Notes under the pieces: model-generated
Database searches by the model: none
The model's input: the letters and a program-made list of their open reading frames with translations, nothing else
Told to the model about the DNA's origin: nothing
Shown here: positions 38,102 to 46,734 of the stretch, in pieces
How the letters are laid out: each line of letters starts with the position of its first letter
How positions within the stretch are numbered: position 1 is the stretch's first letter
Assembly: GCF_900188315.1 (NCBI RefSeq)
Contig: NZ_LT897781.1
Location: 1,736,001-1,800,000 of the forward strand
Origin: Marinobacter sp. es.042
GTDB taxonomy: Bacteria; Pseudomonadota; Gammaproteobacteria; Pseudomonadales; Oleiphilaceae
DNA: 64,000 nt
Direction: 5' to 3'
Position numbers and translations under genes: made by a program

Positions 38102-40954
38102 ATGAACACACGTACCGTCAGGAAGAACTCCATGCAGAACCCGATCTCACGCCTGTTTTCCCTGCTCATACTTTTGCTGTTCAGCACCCTTGCTCTTGCA
38201 GCGCAGATTCCGGAGAAGAGCCCCAATGACGACAACCAGTACCGGTTCATCGAACTGGACAACGGCCTGAAGGTCATTCTGGTGTCTGATGAAGATGCAG
38301 ATAAAGCGGCGGCCTCAATGAACGTTGCTGTTGGTAGCGGAGATGATCCGGCGGAGCGGGAAGGCCTCTCCCACTTCCTCGAGCACATGCTGTTCCTCGG
38401 GACCGAGAAATACCCCGATCCGGGCGAGTACCAGCAGTTCATCAAGAGCCACGGCGGCCAGCACAATGCCTTCACCGCGTTTCAGGACACGAATTATTTC
38501 TTTGACGTTCAGGCCGAATTTCTGGAACCGGCACTGGATCGGTTCGCCCAGCAATTTTCCGCCCCCCTCTTTACCGCCGAACTGGTAGATCGTGAGCGCA
38601 ACGCTGTGCACTCGGAGTTCAGCGCCAAACAGAAAGACGATGGTCGACGCTTCTATTCCGTCAAGAAGGCCGTCAGCAATCCGGATCACGCCTTCAGTCA
38701 CTTTGCCGTTGGAAACCTGAGCACCCTTGAGAATACGGAAGCAAATCCTCTTCGGCCGGACCTGATCGAGTTCTGGAAGCAGCATTACTCCTCGAACATC
38801 ATGAGCCTGGCGGTTTACGGGCCCCAAACCCTGGACGAGCTGGAATCCTTCGTGCGAGGGCGGTTCGATGCCATTGAGAACCGCAACCTTGAGACCAAAC
38901 GTCACGTGGCCAGCCTTTACCGCTCAGATGAGCTGCCAGCCAAGGTCACAGCAGAAGCACTCAAGGACGTTCGAAGCCTGTCGCTCACCTTCCCTATTCC
39001 ATCTCAGGAAGCGAACTATCGCACCAAACCCGCCAGTTACGTGGCCAACCTGCTCGGCCACGAGGGCCCGGGCAGCTTGTTCGATGTTCTGAAACGGGCC
39101 GGTCTGGCGGAAAGCCTCTCTGCAGGCCTGGGTATGGATACCGGCGAGAACGCCACCCTCGAAATCAGCATTTCCCTGACACCGGAAGGACTGGCTCGCC
39201 ATGAGGACGTCCTGCCGCTGGTATTCGATTACATCGAAAAGATTCGCCAGAAAGGTATCAGCGAGCAGCGTTTCCTGGAAATGCAGAACCTGGCTCGCAT
39301 CGATTTTCGATTCCGCGAACAGGGTAATCCCCTGCACGAGGCCATGCGCCTTTCTCGTTACCTCCAGGACTATCCCGCCGAAGACGTTTTGCGGGCGCCC
39401 TGGCTGGTTGAGCGCTTCGCGCCGGAACAGTACCGCGACATTCTGGACAGGCTGACGCCGGACAACCTCCTTGCCTTTGTTCTGGCACCGGAGCTTGAAC
39501 TTGAAAATCCGAACCGAACCGACTGGTACGAAGCGGCCTGGGCCCGTGAACCACTCGACCCGGCAACGCTGAAGACCCAGAGCCTGCCGGAACTCGCTGC
39601 CCAGTTGCGTCTGCCGCCGGAGAATCCATTTGTGCCTGAAGATCTGGCGATGGTGCCCGGAAAAACCATGGCGCAGCCGACACAACTGGCAACCATCGAG
39701 GGAATGGATGTCTGGTTTGCCCGGGATACCCGGTTTGATACACCGAAAGCCAACGTGTTTGTGGGCCTGCGCACGCCTGCCACCCGAGCATCGGCACGCA
39801 GCTACGTGCTCACCCAGCTGCTGGTGGACGCCATCAATACCAATCTGAACGCCTGGGCTTACTCCGCCAGTCTTGCGGGCCTGGATTACAGCGTCTATCC
39901 GCATCTCAGGGGTATCACCGTTCGGGTCGGCGGTTACAACGACAAACTCCATACCCTGATGAACCGGATTCTGCTCCAGGTGGCCGCCCCGGAGCTGACC
40001 GAACAACGTTTCGAGATCGCCCGGCAGCAGCTGATTGACGGCCTGCGGAACAAGGCCAAGGATCGCCCTGTCGAACAGACCTCTGAGTTTATCCAGACGT
40101 CCCTCATCGAAGGCGCCTGGCCCACCGACGCCAAGCTGAGAGCCGCCCGGGAAGTTAGCTTCGAGGAACTGCAATCCTTCTCTGAAGCCCTGCTGTCACA
40201 GGTTGACCCGGTTATGATGGCGCACGGGAACCTCACCGAGGCCTCGACTCTTAACCTCGCGCGGCAAATTGACGCCATTGTTCTCGGCAACAGCGAGCTG
40301 GTCCGGGTAGCACGCAGTCAGGTGCGCCAGCTGCCAGATAATGAAACCCTCGTCTCCATTGACGTGGACCATCCGGACACGGGCTATACCCTCTACATGC
40401 AGGGAGACAACACCAGCTTTGAGGAACGGGCCCGTTTCCGTCTGCTGGCGCAAATCATCAGCAGCCCCTTCTTTGAAGAGCTACGCACCAACCGACAATT
40501 GGGCTATATCGTATACGCCACGCCTTTCGAAATGCTGGAAACACCGGCCCTGGGGTTTGTTGTGCAGTCACCTTCCGCTTCCCAAGCAGAGATTGACCAG
40601 GCGGTTCAGGAGTTCTCCAACAGTTTTGAGGCAACCCTGACAGCGTTGACACCGGAGCGCCTGGAGCGGGAAAAGCAAGCCGTCATCAGCAAACTGCTCG
40701 AAAGGGACCGGCAACTGGGCGAGATTTCCAGCCGCTACTGGCGTGAGATTGACCGGGGAGTGGAAAGCTTTGATTCGCGCGAGCAACTGGCCAACGCAAT
40801 ACAAAGAGAGAGTCAAGAAGCACTGCTTGAGACGTTCCGAAACTCGGTTCTGGAACGCGACCAGAGCCTTCAGGTCGTTACGGGCGGCGATGGCCTGGAG
40901 GCAAACCGGGCGCTTGGCAGGCTCACAGAGCTGCCGCCGGTGCCCGCCAGCTAG
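38102..40954 (+). CDS. M16 family zinc metallopeptidase (pitrilysin/insulinase type)
   Basis: A 950-residue secreted peptidase of pitrilysin length. A signal peptide (LFSLLILLLFSTLALAA) points to the periplasm. The inverted zinc motif HFLEH lies near residue 95 in GLSHFLEHMLFLGTEKYP, and the distal zinc-binding Glu in ERNAVHSEF. Four M16 half-domains follow, of which only the first should hold zinc. It would degrade oligopeptides up to insulin size, in the manner of protease III (PtrA). ATG codons at 38102 and 38132 are both possible starts. Confidence 0.93.
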   Translation: MNTRTVRKNSMQNPISRLFSLLILLLFSTLALAAQIPEKSPNDDNQYRFIELDNGLKVILVSDEDADKAAASMNVAVGSGDDPAEREGLSHFLEHMLFLGTEKYPDPGEYQQFIKSHGGQHNAFTAFQDTNYFFDVQAEFLEPALDRFAQQFSAPLFTAELVDRERNAVHSEFSAKQKDDGRRFYSVKKAVSNPDHAFSHFAVGNLSTLENTEANPLRPDLIEFWKQHYSSNIMSLAVYGPQTLDELESFVRGRFDAIENRNLETKRHVASLYRSDELPAKVTAEALKDVRSLSLTFPIPSQEANYRTKPASYVANLLGHEGPGSLFDVLKRAGLAESLSAGLGMDTGENATLEISISLTPEGLARHEDVLPLVFDYIEKIRQKGISEQRFLEMQNLARIDFRFREQGNPLHEAMRLSRYLQDYPAEDVLRAPWLVERFAPEQYRDILDRLTPDNLLAFVLAPELELENPNRTDWYEAAWAREPLDPATLKTQSLPELAAQLRLPPENPFVPEDLAMVPGKTMAQPTQLATIEGMDVWFARDTRFDTPKANVFVGLRTPATRASARSYVLTQLLVDAINTNLNAWAYSASLAGLDYSVYPHLRGITVRVGGYNDKLHTLMNRILLQVAAPELTEQRFEIARQQLIDGLRNKAKDRPVEQTSEFIQTSLIEGAWPTDAKLRAAREVSFEELQSFSEALLSQVDPVMMAHGNLTEASTLNLARQIDAIVLGNSELVRVARSQVRQLPDNETLVSIDVDHPDTGYTLYMQGDNTSFEERARFRLLAQIISSPFFEELRTNRQLGYIVYATPFEMLETPALGFVVQSPSASQAEIDQAVQEFSNSFEATLTALTPERLEREKQAVISKLLERDRQLGEISSRYWREIDRGVESFDSREQLANAIQRESQEALLETFRNSVLERDQSLQVVTGGDGLEANRALGRLTELPPVPAS

Positions 40955-40959
40955 AGTCA

Positions 40960-41592
40960 TCAAAGAGTGCGCAGAAAGCGCGCCCAGTCTTCGGGCTCGT
41001 CGACATCCCAGCGGGGCTCCAGCAAACAATAGCTGAGCCCCGATGCCTTCAGGCGGTCACAGGTCTGGGTCAGAACTTCCGGCGTGCCCCAGGCAATGTC
41101 ATCCAACATTCCCTCAGCCACTCGGGAGGCTCCAATCAGGACATAGCCGCCATCGTCTGAGGGCCCAAGCACAACGTCGTAGTCTTTCAGGCGCGCGACA
41201 GCATTACGGGCGTAATCCGGATCGACCGAGGGGCAATCACTGCCCACCACCAATGCCCGGTCATAGTCCTGAAGAGACAGACTCAACGCGCGATACATCC
41301 GTTGGCCCAGTGTGCTCCCCTCCTGAACGCCTTGCATCAGGCCGGCGGCATCCAGCTCTTCAATGATAGAGGCCGCCTCGCCGGGCCGGTCATCCACCGG
41401 TCTATCCCACCAGAATTCCACCGGATAGCCGGTCGCACACAGGTTATCCAGCACAGCCAACGTGAGCCGAACATGGGCTTCGAGAGCCCCTACCGCACCC
41501 AACTCGGGCATCAACCGGGTTTTAACCCGTCCGGCTTCCGGCCATTTGGCAAACTGGAGAAAAACCGCCGCAGGCGGATTACTTTGAGGCAT
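40960..41592 (-). CDS. TIGR04282-family glycosyltransferase (arsenosugar-type, DUF2064)
   Basis: About 210 residues with a nucleotide-sugar-transferase fold: FAKWPEAGRVKTRLMPELG at the start, VVGSDCPSVDPDYARNA in the middle, and LGPSDDGGYVLIGA, typical of TIGR04282. The family name comes from arsenosugar biosynthesis clusters, but many members occur without arsenic genes, so substrate is uncertain. The ATG at 41592 is preferred; an ATG at 41601 is also in frame. It overlaps the TIGR04283 gene upstream by 14 bases, so the two are translated together. Confidence 0.85.
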   Translation of the reverse strand: MPQSNPPAAVFLQFAKWPEAGRVKTRLMPELGAVGALEAHVRLTLAVLDNLCATGYPVEFWWDRPVDDRPGEAASIIEELDAAGLMQGVQEGSTLGQRMYRALSLSLQDYDRALVVGSDCPSVDPDYARNAVARLKDYDVVLGPSDDGGYVLIGASRVAEGMLDDIAWGTPEVLTQTCDRLKASGLSYCLLEPRWDVDEPEDWARFLRTL

Positions 41593-42286
41593 TGCGCACA
41601 TCCGATCGATAAATTTGGGCCAGGGACTCCGGCGATTCACCACGCCAATACCGCCAGCGCAGCTGCCACATCAGAAAAATCGTTCGCCAGGCACCGTATT
41701 TCTGCCAACGGCGGCTATCGGTAACGACTGGCTCTTTTATACAGAAAGGACGGGACACCAGGCAAAGACGGCGTGAGAATTCGACATCTTCCATGAGCGG
41801 CATCGGGTGAAAACCACCCAGTGCGTCGAAAACATCCCGCCGTACGAGCATGGCCTGATCACCGGTGCAGATGCCTGACAGCCGCGAGCGCTGGTTCATG
41901 AACCAGGCAATAACCCGGAAAAGCGGCCGCTCACCACTCAGCCGCACATCGAACCGCCCCCAGGCGCGACGGGAATGGACGAAACTTGCGAGATGTTCCA
42001 GAGCTTCTTCCGGCAGGCGCGTATCTGCGTGCAGAAACAACAGTAGATCGCCCTTTGCAACTGCAGCGCCGGCGTTCATCTGAAGCGCCCGGCCCTTCTC
42101 TGACACAACCACCCTGTCGCAAAGTGGCCGGGCCAGCTCAACGGTTCGATCGGTGCTGCCACCATCAACGACAACCACCTCATGCCCCCGGTTACGAATC
42201 GGTTGCAGGGCGCGCAGGGTGTCGGTTACACCTGCCGCTTCCATCCACACGGGAACAATCACGCTTAGCGAGAAAGGATCTGGCAA
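41579..42286 (-). CDS. TIGR04283-family glycosyltransferase (GT2, arsenosugar-type)
   Basis: A 235-residue family 2 glycosyltransferase. It begins SLSVIVPVWMEAAGVTDTL, has VVVDGGSTDRT, a DxD-like motif in LLFLHADTRLP, GDQAMLVRRDVFDALGGF and the C-terminal MEDVEFSRRL. TIGR04283 partners TIGR04282 in many genomes. Acceptor and donor are unknown. The tRNA-Arg gene lies 87 bases upstream on the opposite strand. Confidence 0.88.
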   Translation of the reverse strand: MPDPFSLSVIVPVWMEAAGVTDTLRALQPIRNRGHEVVVVDGGSTDRTVELARPLCDRVVVSEKGRALQMNAGAAVAKGDLLLFLHADTRLPEEALEHLASFVHSRRAWGRFDVRLSGERPLFRVIAWFMNQRSRLSGICTGDQAMLVRRDVFDALGGFHPMPLMEDVEFSRRLCLVSRPFCIKEPVVTDSRRWQKYGAWRTIFLMWQLRWRYWRGESPESLAQIYRSDVRNASK

Positions 42287-42324
42287 AACACACTCCGTGG
42301 CATTCTCTGAAACCGGACCGAACC

Positions 42325-42353
42325 TTGAGCCTCAGGTCTTAGCCCGCTATCAT
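42325..42353 (+). promoter_or_regulatory. Promoter of tRNA-Arg
   Basis: TTGAGC at 42325-42330, a 17-base spacer and TATCAT at 42348-42353 make a sigma70-like promoter 20 bases before the tRNA. Confidence 0.6.
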
Positions 42354-42373
42354 ACCGCCCTTCTCGCGATAAT

Positions 42374-42450
42374 GCCCCCGTAGCTCATCTGGATAGAGCG
42401 TCCCCCTCCTAAGGGGAAGGTAGCAGGTTCGAGTCCTGCCGGGGGTACCA
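42374..42450 (+). tRNA. tRNA-Arg (anticodon CCU)
   Basis: 77 bases with a full cloverleaf: acceptor stem GCCCCCG paired with CGGGGGT (a G-U pair at the end), D stem GCTC/GAGC, anticodon stem TCCCC/GGGGA with loop CTCCTAA giving anticodon CCU, T stem GCAGG/CCTGC with TTCGAGT, and an encoded CCA end. It reads the rare codon AGG. No att-like duplicate or integrase is nearby. Confidence 0.96.
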
Positions 42451-42540
42451 CCTCTCTTAACCCCGATTCTCGGTCCGTGATATTCAACCTGGCTCCAGGC
42501 GAGCTAAACTGCCCCTCCTCACCGACATCAGGACTTCTCA

Positions 42541-43215
42541 ATGGCCCGTTTTACCGAAATCGGAACCGCAACGATCCCCGGCAAGGGAACCCGATTACGT
42601 CTTTTACAGCGAAATGATGAATTTTCCATCAAAATTGCCGGAACCACCGGAGAATTGATGAACAGCAGGATCCACGGCTCGGAGGATGCTCTTGCCACCC
42701 TGGCGTGCGAACGGATTGCCGATCAGCCTGCTCCCCGGGTTCTTATCGGCGGCCTGGGCATGGGATTCACGCTGGCAGCAGCGCTGGACGCCGTAGGCGA
42801 CGATGCGCAGGTGACGGTAGCCGAGCTGGTTCCCGAAGTAGAAGCCTGGAACCGCGGGCCGCTGGGCTCTGCGGCGGGCAACCCGCTGAACGACCCGAGA
42901 GCCCGGGTTTACATTGGTGATGTTGCCGAATTACTCAGAATCAGCGACGGCGAATGGGATGCCATTCTTCTCGATGTCGACAATGGTCCGGAAGGACTGA
43001 CCCGCAAAGAAAACAACTGGATCTACTCACCGGATGGCATTGCGGCCGCCCAGAAAGCCCTGCGGCCTGACGGGATCCTCGCCTACTGGTCTGCCGGCCA
43101 GGAGCACTCCTTCACCGAGAGGCTGCGACGGGCAGGATTTTCTGTTGAGCCCGTCACAGTCAGGGCCTTGCGACCCGGCAAGGGTGCCCGCCATGTTATC
43201 TGGCTGGCGTGGTAA
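42541..43215 (+). CDS. Spermidine synthase-like SAM-dependent methyltransferase-fold protein
   Basis: A 224-residue protein with the SAM-type Rossmann fold of spermidine synthases: VLIGGLGMGFTLAAAL, VAELVPEVEAWNRG, GDVAELL and AILLDVDNGPEGL. It lacks the N-terminal beta-domain seen in true spermidine synthases, so it may be a methyltransferase-like enzyme with an undefined substrate. The strong similarity to spermidine synthase core motifs is what I see; polyamine synthesis is not shown. It lies alone after tRNA-Arg. Confidence 0.8.
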   Translation: MARFTEIGTATIPGKGTRLRLLQRNDEFSIKIAGTTGELMNSRIHGSEDALATLACERIADQPAPRVLIGGLGMGFTLAAALDAVGDDAQVTVAELVPEVEAWNRGPLGSAAGNPLNDPRARVYIGDVAELLRISDGEWDAILLDVDNGPEGLTRKENNWIYSPDGIAAAQKALRPDGILAYWSAGQEHSFTERLRRAGFSVEPVTVRALRPGKGARHVIWLAW

Positions 43216-43312
43216 TCATTCATGGGCTCTACCGGAATCTGTCCTGGCTCAATTTGGGATCATTCTTTTGTTATATACTTATTCCAAAGCCAAGAAGCGC
43301 GGGAGAGATTCA

Positions 43313-43891
43313 ATGACCAAACCAATTATCACAACAGCCTTGCTATGCTCCTTGCTTTCCATGCCACTGCTCGCGCAACCTCAAGCAGATAGCCCGGAAG
43401 CAATGGTTGCCGAAGCACGTTCCCTGGTAAAAAGCTTCGGCGGCTCATTGAAGCAGGCGCTCCAGGCGGCCATCAAAGAAGGCGGCCTCACAAACGGTAT
43501 TGGTGTTTGCAAGACTGTGGCACCGGAAATCGCCAGGAACAACAGCAGCGGAGGCTGGGTCATCAGTCGAACCAGTCTGAAAGTCCGGAACCCGGAAAAC
43601 ACCCCCACCGACTGGCAGGAGATCCAGCTTCTGGCCATGGACAGACAGCCGGTGAAGAACGGAAAACCGGTGGAGGTCTGGCAGGTCTCCGAAGCGTCCG
43701 GACAGCCGGCGTTCCAATATATGAGCGCCATCCCGACACAGAAGCTTTGCCTTGGCTGTCACGGAAAGTCCATCGCCCCGGAGGTGAAGGCAAAACTGGC
43801 TGAACTCTATCCTGAAGACAAGGCGACCGGCTTCTCCGAGGGCGATTTGCGGGGCGCGTTCGTTGTTACTCGGGAAGTTCCAGTAAACTGA
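43313..43891 (+). CDS. DUF3365 monohaem periplasmic protein
   Basis: A 192-residue exported protein: signal peptide (TTALLCSLLSMPLLAQP) followed by a DUF3365/Tll0287-like haem domain. A single CXXCH haem-c motif (CLGCH) lies in KLCLGCHGKSIAPEV near residue 150, and IGVCKTVAPEIA near 65. Related domains act as redox or gas sensors or electron carriers. The ATG at 43313 is used because it precedes the signal peptide; a longer in-frame start has no family match. The gloC gene follows after 36 bases. Confidence 0.88.
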   Translation: MTKPIITTALLCSLLSMPLLAQPQADSPEAMVAEARSLVKSFGGSLKQALQAAIKEGGLTNGIGVCKTVAPEIARNNSSGGWVISRTSLKVRNPENTPTDWQEIQLLAMDRQPVKNGKPVEVWQVSEASGQPAFQYMSAIPTQKLCLGCHGKSIAPEVKAKLAELYPEDKATGFSEGDLRGAFVVTREVPVN

Positions 43892-43927
43892 TGGCACTAG
43901 CCATTTCCTCAGCGATTGAGAACAGGT

Positions 43928-44575
43928 ATGTCACTGAACTACAGAATCATTCCGGTCACGCCTTTCCAGCAGAACTGCTCACTGATCTGGTGCGAAAAAA
44001 CGCGCAGGGCAGCCGTAGTTGATCCAGGCGGGGATTTGGAGAAGATTCGCGCCGCCGTGGATGAGGAAGGTGTGACGGTCGAAAAAATTCTGCTTACCCA
44101 TGCCCACATTGACCATGCCGGCGGAACTGCAGAGCTTTCCAAAGAGCTGGGCATTCCCATTGAGGGGCCGCAGAAGGAAGACAATTTCTGGATTGTTGGC
44201 CTACCCCAGCAGGCGCAGATGTTCGGGTTTCCGGCCCCGGAAGTTTTCACCCCGGATCGCTGGCTGGAAGATGGGCAGCAGGTCACCGTGGGTAACCAGA
44301 CCCTGGAGGTCCTTCACTGCCCCGGCCACACACCGGGGCATGTGGTTTTTTACCACAAGGAATCGGGTCTGGCGCTGGTGGGTGACGTGCTGTTCCATGG
44401 CTCCATCGGGCGCACGGATTTTCCAAGGGGCGACCACGCAACACTGATTCGCTCTATCAGGGAACAGCTGTTCCCGCTCGGCGACGAGGTTGCGTTCATT
44501 CCCGGACACGGTCCGATGTCCACCTTTGGCCGGGAGCGAGCCACCAATCCCTTTGTTTCCGATCATCGGGGCTGA
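43928..44575 (+). CDS. gloC: Hydroxyacylglutathione hydrolase-like MBL-fold protein GloC
   Basis: A 215-residue metallo-beta-lactamase-fold hydrolase, the same length as E. coli GloC (YcbL). Metal ligands are visible in [11 protein letters not shown] (HxHxDH, near residue 58), [22 protein letters not shown] and the final [12 protein letters not shown]. GloC hydrolyses S-lactoylglutathione in methylglyoxal detoxification. The ATG at 43928 gives the standard [16 protein letters not shown] start. Confidence 0.9.
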   Translation: MSLNYRIIPVTPFQQNCSLIWCEKTRRAAVVDPGGDLEKIRAAVDEEGVTVEKILLTHAHIDHAGGTAELSKELGIPIEGPQKEDNFWIVGLPQQAQMFGFPAPEVFTPDRWLEDGQQVTVGNQTLEVLHCPGHTPGHVVFYHKESGLALVGDVLFHGSIGRTDFPRGDHATLIRSIREQLFPLGDEVAFIPGHGPMSTFGRERATNPFVSDHRG

Positions 44576-44793
44576 AGCCTGTCGCCAACCTTTATAGGTA
44601 TGCGTCAATGATTTCCCGACCCAGATGAGATTCGCGGAATAGTCGTTCACAGACGAAAGAAGGAGGAAGGCGTCAGCCTGGGATTCCATGGAGTTGGCCT
44701 GAAAGCTGCAGAGCATGATGACAAGCATTCGTGATTCCCAACGCTGACTGTTCGGAAACCGCACTCCGGTTGACCGAAGGAGGAAACCCATCC

Positions 44794-45459
44794 ATGTCCC
44801 TACTGACCTCTCTGATCCGGGCAAGCACCCAGTTCCAGCAGGCCATGGAAAGGCGCCAGACGCCTTCAACAGGGCCGGAAGCCGCGCCTGGCAAAGCACA
44901 GGCAAAGGCCATGGAAACCGAGCCGACACCTGGCGATGACCGCTTTACACCCTCGGAGAACAACCAGTCTGACCTCTCACGGCTGAAAGCCCGCCGACTG
45001 GCCATGACCGACTACAAACAAACTGTGGGGCAGGATCTTGCCTTCGTTCGAGAAACACTGCGGCACAAACTTGCCGAATACAACCTGCACCCGGCAACCG
45101 CATTGAACGTGAGCAAAACGGAGAACGGCAGCGTTGCGGTGGAGGGGAAAATCGCCGACAACACACGCATCCAGATTGAAAAAGACCTGAACGTAAACAA
45201 AAACTTCAAGGAAGCGTTCAATCGCCTCAGCGTTAACGAGCCAACGCTGCATTTCATGGACAATGCGCTCAAGCTGAACCAGGCGTACGGGGTGAATAAC
45301 CCGCTATTGGACACACTGATCAGCGAGAACCAGCAATTTAACGGCCTGCAGGACCTCGTGCACCGTTACGACACCATGCGCCGCTCAGTGAGTGCCGAGC
45401 AAATCGAAGCTGCAGGGAATAGCCGGACGTACGCCTTTAATCTGAACGCCCGGGCATAA
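44794..45459 (+). CDS. Protein of unknown function
   Basis: A 221-residue soluble protein that I do not recognise. Residues 1-70 are low-complexity, rich in Gln, Pro, Glu and Ala; residues 70-221 look folded and helical, with DYKQTVGQDLAFVRETLRHK and DNALKLNQAYGVNNPLLD. No signal peptide or transmembrane segment is visible. The start is fixed by AAGGAGG 10 bases before the ATG. It is a single gene between gloC and yciO, with 218 bases upstream that hold nothing I can name. Confidence 0.7.
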   Translation: MSLLTSLIRASTQFQQAMERRQTPSTGPEAAPGKAQAKAMETEPTPGDDRFTPSENNQSDLSRLKARRLAMTDYKQTVGQDLAFVRETLRHKLAEYNLHPATALNVSKTENGSVAVEGKIADNTRIQIEKDLNVNKNFKEAFNRLSVNEPTLHFMDNALKLNQAYGVNNPLLDTLISENQQFNGLQDLVHRYDTMRRSVSAEQIEAAGNSRTYAFNLNARA

Positions 45460-45480
45460 CGGAAAGACGGATCAGGAGAA

Positions 45481-46104
45481 TCAGACCTCGAAAGGCTCCG
45501 GATCCCCCTTACCAACACGGGTAACCACCGGAGCCTCGCCGGTAAAGTCCACGACCGTGGTTGCTTCCATACCGCAGAACCCCCCGTCGATAATCAGATC
45601 CAGCTCATGCTCCAGGGTTTCCCGGATTTCATAAGGGTCTGTCATCGGATCGGTTTCGCCCGGCAAAATCAGGGTGCTACTCATGATGGGCTCACCCAAC
45701 TCGCCCAACAGCTCCTGAACAATGGCATTGTCCGGCACACGGACGCCCACTGACCGGCGCTTGGGATGAAGCAGTCGCCGGGGCACTTCACTGGTGGCAT
45801 CCAGAATGAAAGTGTAGGGCCCGGGCGTGAAATTCTTCAGCAACCGGTACTGGGTGTTATCCACCTTGGCATAGACCCCGATGTCCGAAAGATCCCGGCA
45901 CACCAGGGTGAAGTTATGCTTGTCATCCAGACGGCGAATCCGCTTGATCCGATCCGCCGCCTGTTTGTCACCCAGGTGACAGCCAATGGCATAGGCTGAA
46001 TCCGTGGGATACACGATCACCCCGCCACGACGCAGAATATCCACCGCCTGATTGATCAGACGCTTCTGCGGCGTCTCCGGATGAATCTGGAAAAACTGAC
46101 TCAT
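45481..46104 (-). CDS. yciO: Sua5/YciO-family threonylcarbamoyl-AMP synthase-like protein
   Basis: A 207-residue YrdC-fold protein. It begins MSQFFQIHPETPQKRLINQA and contains GGVIVYPTDSAYAIGCH, RRLDDKHNFTLVCRDLS and PGPYTFILDA, the nucleotide and RNA-binding motifs of Sua5/YciO. YciO is a paralogue of TsaC; its role in tRNA t6A synthesis is doubtful. The ATG at 46102-46104 overlaps the bolA stop by 4 bases, showing coupling. Confidence 0.9.
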   Translation of the reverse strand: MSQFFQIHPETPQKRLINQAVDILRRGGVIVYPTDSAYAIGCHLGDKQAADRIKRIRRLDDKHNFTLVCRDLSDIGVYAKVDNTQYRLLKNFTPGPYTFILDATSEVPRRLLHPKRRSVGVRVPDNAIVQELLGELGEPIMSSTLILPGETDPMTDPYEIRETLEHELDLIIDGGFCGMEATTVVDFTGEAPVVTRVGKGDPEPFEV

Positions 46105-46457
46105 GAACCCTCTCCCTGTGCGGTCCGCGTCGCCATCGCCGGATCTTTCTTCGACCCGCCCATACAATTCGGAGAATCCGGCGCCGACTGCCCCGTCGCC
46201 TCCCATTCTTCCGGTGAGTATAGATGCAGCGCCAGCGCATGAACCGGCCCCGCCAGCTCCTCGGCAAGTACCTTGTAAATCGCCTGATGCCGCCGCACCC
46301 TCATCTGCCCCTCAAATTCCGGCGACACCAGGGTCACCTTGAAATGAGTTTCAGAATTAGGCGGCACACTGTGCTTGTGGCTCTCGTTCTCCACCTGAAG
46401 CACACGCGCATCGAAGGCGTCGTTCAGCTTGGTTTCAATTGCATTCTGGATCTTCAT
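46101..46457 (-). CDS. bolA: BolA-family protein
   Basis: A 118-residue BolA-fold protein: N-terminal IQNAIETKLNDAF, NESHKHSVPPNSETHFKVTLVS with the conserved His pair, and RRHQAIYKVLAEEL. BolA proteins pair with monothiol glutaredoxins and act in iron-sulfur and envelope regulation. The C-terminal tail of about 30 residues is disordered-looking. It forms an operon with yciO, and a structured repeat lies upstream, between it and divergent topB. Confidence 0.9.
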   Translation of the reverse strand: MKIQNAIETKLNDAFDARVLQVENESHKHSVPPNSETHFKVTLVSPEFEGQMRVRRHQAIYKVLAEELAGPVHALALHLYSPEEWEATGQSAPDSPNCMGGSKKDPAMATRTAQGEGS

Positions 46458-46516
46458 GTTTCGAGACTCCTACTGCTCAACCCTGATGGAAGAGGGCGAA
46501 TGGCAAACGGTCAGAA

Positions 46517-46625
46517 GCGGGTGTGGAGATGGCTTTCCCAAAAGTGTGTGTTGCCAAGGATGGCAACACCAAGCCCCCATGGATGGGTTCACGGCGTCTT
46601 TTGGGAAAGCCATCTTCACAGCCGC
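46517..46625. repeat. MITE-like palindromic intergenic element
   Basis: A 109-base element in the gap between bolA and topB. Outer arms of 28 bases (46517-46544 and 46598-46625) pair with only one mismatch and one G-U pair, including a perfect 17-bp core GATGGCTTTCCCAAAAG. Inside are two smaller hairpins: GTTGCC/GGCAAC (46550-46567) and CCCAT/ATGGG (46576-46587). The fold is a three-arm structure, unlike a simple terminator. The inner segment resembles intergenic repeats I recall from Marinobacter-like genomes, which I cannot verify here. Confidence 0.7.
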
Positions 46626-46734
46626 CTCCACCAACACCCCCAGTCTACTACACATACAGGACACACCCGAGAGCCTTGACACCATAAAGCCAAAGCGCCA
46701 CATTCCCATCCCGATTCCAAAACGCCCAAATCCC

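Noticed and set aside
38924..40174. A 416-codon open frame antisense to the M16 peptidase
   Set aside because: No recognisable domain; the plus-strand peptidase is certain.
42374..42450. tRNA-Arg as an integration site for a mobile island
   Set aside because: No integrase, no duplicated tRNA 3' end and ordinary genes on both sides.
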